64,000 bases of DNA from Methylocapsa palsarum (GTDB lineage Bacteria > Pseudomonadota > Alphaproteobacteria > Rhizobiales > Beijerinckiaceae): contig NZ_FOSN01000017.1 of NCBI RefSeq assembly GCF_900114285.1, positions 1-64,000 on the forward strand, read 5' to 3'. The translations under genes and the position numbers were made by a program. The notes under the pieces are model-generated. The model was not told the DNA's origin. It was given only the letters and a program-made list of their open reading frames with translations, and ran no database searches. Shown one piece after another: positions 55,785-64,000 of this stretch (positions are counted from its first letter, which is position 1; every line of letters starts with the position of its first letter).

Positions 55785-56204
55785 TCAGTACCGCTCTCCC
55801 GACGGGCGATCGACGGCATAGGACTGGGTCGTGTAGCGCAGGCTTCGTCCGGGACCTTCCTGACGCTGCAGCCGGAAGCCGGGTTCTTCGCCGGGGCGAT
55901 TGACGATGAAGGAGATGCGGACGCTCTCCCAGCCGTGCGAGGAGTCGAATCCCGAAACCTTGATGTAACAACGATCCGCGTGCGCCTTGCGGCAGGCGTT
56001 GAGCTCAAGCATGACGCCCGCCGCGTCCGCGACGTCGAACATTGGCGGCCCCCACATCTCCCAGAACGTGTTTCGGGGATGAGGATCGTCCGTGTATTCG
56101 AGGCTCACGGCCCAGCCCTTGTCGAGGCAATATTGAACCTGCGCCCGGATCTGGGCGTCGGTCAGATCGGGCAGGAACGAAAAGCAGCCTTGCGTGATGC
56201 GCAT
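55785..56204 (-). CDS. cbbS: RuBisCO small subunit, form I red type
   Basis: A 139-residue small subunit. [19 protein letters not shown] at the N-terminus, [25 protein letters not shown] and a long C-terminal extension ([15 protein letters not shown]) are typical of the red-type. GGAG overlaps the cbbL stop, so the subunits are translated together. Confidence 0.96.
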   Translation of the reverse strand: MRITQGCFSFLPDLTDAQIRAQVQYCLDKGWAVSLEYTDDPHPRNTFWEMWGPPMFDVADAAGVMLELNACRKAHADRCYIKVSGFDSSHGWESVRISFIVNRPGEEPGFRLQRQEGPGRSLRYTTQSYAVDRPSGERY

Positions 56205-56218
56205 GGATTTGCGGTCTC

Positions 56219-58797
<2,579 letters not shown>

Positions 58798-58838
58798 AGT
58801 GATTCTCCGACATTCATTATTGAGGAATACGGCCTGGA

Positions 58839-58886
58839 GCGCCAGCCAGGTCCCGGCGGGAAGGCCCGATCCCGGACCTTGGCGCC
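58839..58886 (-). promoter_or_regulatory. hairpin between cbbP and cbbA
   Basis: GCGCCA-gcc-AGGTCC (58839-58853) pairs with GGACCTTGGCGC (about 58874-58885), a 12-bp stem with a 3-base bulge and inner CGG/CCG pairs. It lies between co-transcribed genes, so an RNA-processing or partial-termination site is possible. Confidence 0.4.
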
Positions 58887-58907
58887 CGCAAGGCTTGTCA
58901 TGATCCG

Positions 58908-59783
58908 TCAGCTTGTCCGCCGCCGCCTTTCGACAAGCTGGAGGATGAACGGCGTCAGGATCAGCTGCATTGCGAGATCGAGCTTGTTGCCAGGAATGAC
59001 GATAGAATTCGCCCGCGACATGAAGCTGTTGTGAATCATGGCGTGAAGATAGGGGAAATCTATGCCTGCGGGTTTGCGAAATCTGATGATCACCATGGAT
59101 TCGTCGGAGGTCGGAATCCAGCGCGCCGCCAGGGGATTCGACGTGTCGACGGTCGGCACGCGCTGAAAATTGATATCCGTCTCGGTGAATTGTGGGCAGA
59201 TATAATTAATATAGTCCGGCATGCGCCGTAAAATCGTGTCGGTCACCGCTTCGGTCGAATAGCCCCGCGCCGAACGGTCGCGATGGATTTTCTGGATCCA
59301 CTCGAGGTTGATCACGGGCACGACGCCGATCTTGAGATCGGCGTGGCGGGCGATGTTCACCTTTTCGGTCACGAGAGCGCCATGCAGGCCTTCGTAAAAC
59401 AGAAGTTCGCTCCGTTCCGGCAGGGAAGCCCACTCGCTGAAGCTGCCAGGCGCGGCGCCATAAATTTCAGCCTCCTCCGGATCGTGGATATAATGGCGCG
59501 TCTTTGCGGTTCCCGTCGCGCCGTAGTCCTTGAAGACCTTCTCGAGTTCCTCGAGCAGGTTCGCGCTCGGGCCGAAATGGCTGAAATGCTGATTGCCGTT
59601 CGCCTCCTCCGCCTCCATCACCATGCGCATCTCGGTGCGGTCGAAACGGTGGAAGGCGTCGCCCTCGATATAGGCGGCGTCGACGTTTTCACGCCGGAAG
59701 ATCTGTTCGAAGGTTCGCTTCACCGAGGTCGTCCCGGCGCCCGACGATCCCGTGACCGAGATGATGGGATGCTTGGCTGACAC
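58908..59783 (-). CDS. cbbP: phosphoribulokinase
   Basis: A 291-residue class I enzyme that makes ribulose 1,5-bisphosphate. The P-loop GSSGAGTTS lies at about residues 12-20, with [30 protein letters not shown] and [12 protein letters not shown]. The start is GTG. Between cbbF and cbbA. Confidence 0.96.
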   Translation of the reverse strand: MSAKHPIISVTGSSGAGTTSVKRTFEQIFRRENVDAAYIEGDAFHRFDRTEMRMVMEAEEANGNQHFSHFGPSANLLEELEKVFKDYGATGTAKTRHYIHDPEEAEIYGAAPGSFSEWASLPERSELLFYEGLHGALVTEKVNIARHADLKIGVVPVINLEWIQKIHRDRSARGYSTEAVTDTILRRMPDYINYICPQFTETDINFQRVPTVDTSNPLAARWIPTSDESMVIIRFRKPAGIDFPYLHAMIHNSFMSRANSIVIPGNKLDLAMQLILTPFILQLVERRRRTS

Positions 59784-59798
59784 AGCGGCCCTTCGCCC

Positions 59799-60830
59799 TC
59801 AAAGACGCATCAGGCCGCGCCTGCCGAAGAGGGGCGAGCGCTCGGCCGAAAATTGCGGATCGGAATGGTAACGCGCGACGAGCTCGACCGGATCCGACGA
59901 TCCAAACACGAGGGGCGCCCGCGCATGAATGGCGGCCGGAACCTCGTCGAGCGTCCGCTGCACGCAATTGGTCGCGACCCCGCCGGCGCGCTCCACGATC
60001 AGAGCGATCGGATTTGCTTCGTAAATGAGGCGCAAGCGCCCTTCGCCATAGCCGGGCCGGTGATCGCCGGGGTAGAGAAAAATGCCGCCGCGCAGAAGAA
60101 TGCGGTAGGCTTCGGCGACCAGCGAGGCGACCCAGCGCATGTTGTAATTGCGTTTCAAGGGACCTTCGGCGCCCTGCACGCAATCGTCGATATAGGCGCG
60201 CACCGGAGCGTCCCAGTGGCGGTAATTCGACGCGTTGATCGCGTATTCGGCCGAGTCTTTCGCTATGCTCAAGCTGGAGAGAGCTTGATAAAACAGGCCG
60301 TCGCGCCGGTCGAGGGTGAAGATCTGGGTCGGACCGTCGCCGAGAACGAACACAAACGAGGTCTGCGGCCCGTAGATGACAAAACCCGCCGCGGCCTGCG
60401 CCCGGCCCGGCTGCAGAAAATGAGCGTCGGGACTGGTCGCTCCGGGCAGCACGGGCAGAACCGAAAAGATGGTGCCGATCGAGACGTTGGCGTCGATGTT
60501 CGACGACCCGTCGAGAGGGTCGATGGCGACGACGAGCGGAGCCGACGGATCGAGCGCAAGGGTTTCGCTGAGCTCTTCGGAGAGGACGGCGGCGACGGGC
60601 GCGCGGCGCAGTCCGTCGACGAACATGTCATTGGCGAGAACGTCCAGCTCCTTCTGGACGTCGCCGTCCGAATTGGTGCTGGCGCGGCTGGCGCCGAGGC
60701 GGCCGTAGAGTTGCCCGAGCCCGATCAGGCTCGACATTTCAACTGCGGTCGCGGCGATGACGCGGAGGATTTGGGCGGCGGGCGCCAGTCTGGCGTCGGC
60801 GGCGACTCTTTGTTCCAGATAGGCTTCCAA
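59799..60830 (-). CDS. cbbF: fructose-1,6-/sedoheptulose-1,7-bisphosphatase
   Basis: About 343 residues. The metal-binding signature AIDPLDGSSNID is clear, with LGDGPTQIFTLDRRDGLFY, KRNYNMRWVASLVAEA and GGIFLYPGDHRPGYGEGRLRL. I start at the TTG at 60830, which has AGGGA 7 bases upstream; GTG and TTG further up (to 60929) are possible. First gene of the cbb operon; no cbbR is adjacent. Confidence 0.9.
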   Translation of the reverse strand: MEAYLEQRVAADARLAPAAQILRVIAATAVEMSSLIGLGQLYGRLGASRASTNSDGDVQKELDVLANDMFVDGLRRAPVAAVLSEELSETLALDPSAPLVVAIDPLDGSSNIDANVSIGTIFSVLPVLPGATSPDAHFLQPGRAQAAAGFVIYGPQTSFVFVLGDGPTQIFTLDRRDGLFYQALSSLSIAKDSAEYAINASNYRHWDAPVRAYIDDCVQGAEGPLKRNYNMRWVASLVAEAYRILLRGGIFLYPGDHRPGYGEGRLRLIYEANPIALIVERAGGVATNCVQRTLDEVPAAIHARAPLVFGSSDPVELVARYHSDPQFSAERSPLFGRRGLMRL

Positions 60831-61151
60831 TGCGCGGTCCCTAGGTTTGGGGTCGGCCTTGAAGATAGCCCGCCCTTTTGACGATCCTAACACAAGACGC
60901 CCCGTTGTGCGCGCGGGCGGTCGGGGCAATGCAGCGTTCCCGCTCCGTTATCGCATCGCAGCATGATTGGCTAGAGCATATTCCGATGGGATTGAATCAA
61001 TCCAAACGACAAGACTATGCTCAAGCCTTTGATTCTGGAGCAATTTCTGATCGGTCGCATGACAACATGCGATCGGAAAGCGCTCAAGCATATTCCGATC
61101 GGAAAGCGCTCTCGGGCGATGCGGGCGGGGACGCCAAAATCGCAGCCGGTT
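60831..61151. other. upstream region of the cbb operon
   Basis: No gene supported. It holds repeat copy G, and should contain the cbb operon promoter on the minus strand, which I cannot pick out. A CbbR gene is not present. Confidence 0.45.
60971..61111. repeat. MITE-like palindromic element, copy G with extra end
   Basis: It starts CTAGAGCATATTCCGATGGG and reaches ATCGGAAAGCGCTC near 61086, in the same orientation as copy F. A second partial unit (AGCATATTCCGATCGGAAAG, 61087-61106) follows directly, joining one end of the family to the other. Confidence 0.75.
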
Positions 61152-62984
61152 TTAACCCTCGATCTCCTCGCGCCGGAGCTCGAGCGCCAGCCAGTCGTCC
61201 TCCGCGGCCGCCAGTTCCGACTCGGCCTTGGCGAACGCCTGCGAAAGGGCGGAGAATTTCGTCGGATCGCGCGCGTAAAATTCCGGATCGTCCAGCGCGC
61301 GCTGAAGTTTCGCCTTGAGTTCGGAAAGGTCCTTGATCCGCCGCGGCAAAGTGTCGAGGGCGTGCTTTTCGTGAAAGCTCAGGCGCGCCTTTGCGGCTTT
61401 GGGCGCAGGTTTGGCTTGCTCGGGCATTGGCTTTTCAGGCTGCGCGGCCTTCGACTTTCCGGGGCCGGCGGTCAAAATGGGCGCGGCGCTGACCCCGGCG
61501 CCGCGCTGGGCGACCATATCCGAATAGCCGCCGGCATATTCGACCCAGCGCCCGCCGCCCTCCGCCATCAGGACGGAAGTCGTCACGCGATCGAGAAAAT
61601 CGCGATCATGGCTGACGATCAAGAGGGTGCCGTTGTAGTCGCAGAGCATCTCCTGCAGCAGATCGAGGGTTTCGAGGTCGAGATCGTTGGTCGGCTCGTC
61701 CAGAACCAGAAGATTCGAGGGCCGCGCCAGGGCCCGCGCCAGCATCAGGCGGCCGCGTTCGCCTCCCGACAGCCGCCCGATGGGAGTTCGGGCCTGCTCC
61801 GGCGCGAACAGAAAATCCTTCATGTAGCCGATGACATGCTTGCGCTCGCCGTTGATCTCGACGAAGTCGCTGCCGCCGCCGGTCAGGGCGTCCTTCAGGA
61901 TCGTTTCAGGGTGGAGGCTGGCCCGGCCCTGATCGAGGGTCGCCATTTCGAGGCTTGCGCCGAGTTTGACCTTGCCTTCGTCGGGCGGCAGGGCGCCGGT
62001 CAGCAGCGAGATCAGCGTCGTTTTCCCCGCGCCATTGGCGCCGATGATCCCCAGCCTGTCGCCGCGCAGGATGCGGGTGGAGAAGTCCGTGACGATGACG
62101 CGGTCCCCATAGGATTTCGAGACGGCGTCGGCCTCGATGACGAGCTTGCCGGAGACTTTGCCCTCCGAGGCGACGAGCTTGACGGCTCCGGGGCCGAAGC
62201 TGCGCGCGCGGCGGTCCGCCCGCATCGTGTGGAGTCCGGCGAGCCGCTTCTGGTTGCGCTTTCGCCGCGCCGTGACGCCATATCGCAGCCAATGCTCCTC
62301 GGCGACGATCTTGCGGTCCATCTTGTGCTGCTGGCGCTCCTCTTCCTCCAGTTCGCGGTCGCGCCAGGCCTCGAATTCGGCGAAGCCGCGGTCGAGGGTC
62401 CGTGTCCGCCCGCGGTCGAGCCAGACGGTCTTGCGCGAAAGATTTTGCAGAAACCGGCGGTCGTGGCTGATGATGACGAGAGCCGAACGCAGGCCTCTCA
62501 ATTCCGCCTCGAGCCATTCAATCGCCGGAAGATCGAGATGGTTGGTCGGCTCATCCAGCAGCAAGATATCGGGTTCGGGCGCGAGAACCCGGGCGAGGGC
62601 GGCGCGGCGCGCCTCTCCGCCCGAGAGTTTCGCGGGGTCTTCACCGCCTTGAAGGCCGAGTTCGTTCAGGAGGATCAGCGCCCGGTGCGGATCGTCGGCG
62701 GGCCCAAGTCCCGCTTCGACATAAGCGAGAGCCGTCGGGTAGCCGGTGAGGTCCGGCTCCTGCGGCAGGTAGCGCACATTGGCGTCCGGCTGCATGAAGC
62801 GCGCTCCCCCGTCATGTTCGAGGAGGCCGGCCGCAATCTTCAAAAGGGTCGATTTGCCGGACCCGTTGCGCCCGACGAGACAGAGCCGCTCTCCCGCCGA
62901 GACGGAAAGATCCGCCGCTTCGAGGAGCGGTTTGCCGCCGAGGGTGAGCGAAACATTCTGCAGAAGCAGGAGGGGAGGCGCCAT
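61152..62984 (-). CDS. ABC-F ATPase, Uup-like
   Basis: About 610 residues, two ATP-binding domains in one chain and no membrane part. The first has GRNGSGKSTLLK, LSGGEARRAALA and LLLDEPTNHLD; the second GANGAGKTTLIS, LSGGERGRLMLARALA and VLDEPTNDLD. A Lys/Ala/Pro-rich linker leads to a C-terminal coiled coil (about residues 540-610), as in Uup. ABC-F proteins act on ribosomes; Uup affects DNA and transposon excision. I start at MAPPLLLLQN. Confidence 0.9.
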   Translation of the reverse strand: MAPPLLLLQNVSLTLGGKPLLEAADLSVSAGERLCLVGRNGSGKSTLLKIAAGLLEHDGGARFMQPDANVRYLPQEPDLTGYPTALAYVEAGLGPADDPHRALILLNELGLQGGEDPAKLSGGEARRAALARVLAPEPDILLLDEPTNHLDLPAIEWLEAELRGLRSALVIISHDRRFLQNLSRKTVWLDRGRTRTLDRGFAEFEAWRDRELEEEERQQHKMDRKIVAEEHWLRYGVTARRKRNQKRLAGLHTMRADRRARSFGPGAVKLVASEGKVSGKLVIEADAVSKSYGDRVIVTDFSTRILRGDRLGIIGANGAGKTTLISLLTGALPPDEGKVKLGASLEMATLDQGRASLHPETILKDALTGGGSDFVEINGERKHVIGYMKDFLFAPEQARTPIGRLSGGERGRLMLARALARPSNLLVLDEPTNDLDLETLDLLQEMLCDYNGTLLIVSHDRDFLDRVTTSVLMAEGGGRWVEYAGGYSDMVAQRGAGVSAAPILTAGPGKSKAAQPEKPMPEQAKPAPKAAKARLSFHEKHALDTLPRRIKDLSELKAKLQRALDDPEFYARDPTKFSALSQAFAKAESELAAAEDDWLALELRREEIEG

Positions 62985-63459
62985 GTCGTCCAAGGATCGA
63001 GGGAAGCCGCGCGACCTGCGCGACGGGCGCACTACTGATCGCTCAGTCAGGGCCCATTTTCCCGAAAGCTCTAGGACATTTCGAGGATTTTTGGAAATTG
63101 ACGGATTTTGGAAATTGACGCCGCCCGTTTTTTGAAAAATCCGCTCCGCCGGACACGTTCGCGCCCGGCGCCACGATCGCCTGAAGGGGCCTTGGTCCTG
63201 TCCAGCGAATGTTGCGAGCCCCGTCGTCCCGGTTCCGAACCCTGCGCGCCTGAATCTGGGCGCCCGAGATGTCGCCGGAAACACGCCGGCGCCAAAAAGG
63301 CCGCCGATCGCGAACGGGGCGCCCGGAAACGTGGAGCGCGCGGGAAGCTTGGAGTCGGTCAGATATAATTTCAAATCAGGGAATATTCGGCGCGCCAAAA
63401 GAGTCTTTACGTCGAGCCGCGGAGATTTGCCGCCGCGAGGCGCAAAGGAGAGTCAAACC
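62985..63459. other. divergent intergenic region
   Basis: No gene supported. A 17/18-base duplication, GATTTTTGGAAATTGACG (63086-63103) and GATTTTGGAAATTGACG (63104-63120), places two TTGACG boxes side by side. TATAAT at 63364-63369 has no good -35 but lies about 90 bases before the next gene. Confidence 0.45.
63086..63120. repeat. tandem duplication near the ABC-F gene
   Basis: Two adjacent copies of GATTTTTGGAAATTGACG differing by one T. It lies about 100 bases from the ABC-F start, within that gene's promoter side. Confidence 0.7.
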
Positions 63460-64000
63460 ATGCCGGACAATCAGAACAGCTACAGGATCGACCGCCGGGG
63501 CGCGCTGGAATGCATGGTCTGGGCCGGGGCGGGCGTCGTCTGGACCTTGAACGGGGGAGTGCCGACCTCCAGCTTGCTCGTGGGCGCAACCGCTCGGGCG
63601 GCGGAAGGCGCGGGGTTCAGTTTTCTCCAGATCTCCGACAGCCATGTCGGCTTCAACAAGCCGGCCAATCCCGACGCGCTCGGAACCCTGAAGGAGGCCA
63701 TCGACAAGGTGAAGGCCCTCCCGGCCAGGCCGGCGTTCATGATTCACACCGGCGACATCACCCATCTTTCAAAGCCCGAACAATTCGACGACGCCGACAA
63801 GATCATCGGCGGCGCGAGCCTCGACGTCCATTATGTGCCGGGCGAGCACGATCTGCTCGATGAAAACAACGGCAAGGCCTATCTCGACCGCTACGGCAAG
63901 AACGCCAAAGGGTCAGGCTGGTATTCGTTTGACGCGGGCGGGGCGCATTTCGTCGGCCTCGTCAACGTCACCAATCTGAAGGCGGGCGGCATGGGTTCGC
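63460..64000 (+). CDS. exported metallophosphoesterase, cut by window edge
   Basis: 180 codons are visible with no stop. AAAGGAGAG lies 7 bases before the ATG. The N-terminal 50 residues (IDRRGALECMVWAGAGVVW, ending at TARA) look like an export signal, with an RR pair of Tat style. The calcineurin-like motifs follow: LQISDSHVGF (DxH), MIHTGDITHL (GD) and VPGEHDLLDEN, in place of the usual GNHD. It probably hydrolyses a phosphate ester or diester in the periplasm. Confidence 0.75.
   Translation, partial: MPDNQNSYRIDRRGALECMVWAGAGVVWTLNGGVPTSSLLVGATARAAEGAGFSFLQISDSHVGFNKPANPDALGTLKEAIDKVKALPARPAFMIHTGDITHLSKPEQFDDADKIIGGASLDVHYVPGEHDLLDENNGKAYLDRYGKNAKGSGWYSFDAGGAHFVGLVNVTNLKAGGMGS

Noticed and set aside
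61017-63038. 673-codon frame on the plus strand
   Set aside because: Antisense to the ABC-F gene, and its ATG lies inside repeat copy G.

Overview
The window looks like chromosome of a GC-rich alphaproteobacterium of the Hyphomicrobiales, most like the Beijerinckiaceae/Methylocystaceae. This is an inference from gene order and protein style: the rplU-rpmA-obgE-proB-proA-nadD block, an oxygen-dependent cobalamin pathway, and a red-type (form IC) RuBisCO operon with cbbX. No rRNA, CRISPR array, integrase or complete insertion sequence was seen.

Layout. Positions 1-3250 are accessory: short hypothetical genes, a ribbon-helix-helix regulator, a remnant of an XRE-type regulator and a small secreted protein, all lying at the 3' end of a tRNA-Glu gene. 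From 3450 to 9996 come recJ, gluQRS, a periplasmic protein and an M23 peptidase. From 10512 to 16746 is the rplU/rpmA/obgE/proBA/nadD block. From 16758 to 19148 are three parts of an FtrABCD-type iron uptake system, without the FTR1 permease. From 19374 to 44002 is mostly cobalamin synthesis: cobC, cbiB, cobQ, cobO, a cobalamin riboswitch, then cobW-N-G-H-I-J, cobK on the other strand, cobL-E-M, cbiD on the other strand, and cobB. It is interrupted by an arylsulfatase, a sulfide-detoxification pair (YeiH-like exporter and persulfide dioxygenase-rhodanese) and small hypothetical genes. From 44003 to 45738 is an AT-richer stretch with a strongly signalled 37-codon membrane peptide and an atypical LuxR-type regulator. 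From 46011 to 54084 are a Rieske protein, rfbD, ychF, a double MaoC dehydratase fused to one chain and coupled to bluB, rnpA, a serine hydrolase, a DUF3617-like protein and a pentapeptide-repeat protein. From 54120 to 60830 is a Calvin-cycle operon read on the minus strand: cbbF-cbbP-cbbA-cbbL-cbbS-cbbX-cbbE. The window ends with an ABC-F ATPase and a partial metallophosphoesterase.

How it fits together. The cobalamin genes cover most steps from precorrin-2 to adenosylcobinamide phosphate, plus BluB for the lower ligand. The chelatase partners CobS/CobT and the nucleotide-loop genes are not here. The cbb operon encodes CO2 fixation, its activase and regeneration enzymes, but no transketolase and no CbbR.

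The most unusual non-coding signal is a dispersed element of about 115 bp. It has two internal palindromes and imperfect terminal inverted repeats flanked by TA, like a small non-autonomous (MITE-like) transposon. Seven copies are seen, plus a short end fragment. The outer TAG of the element is the stop codon of rplU, of the M23 peptidase gene and of rfbD.
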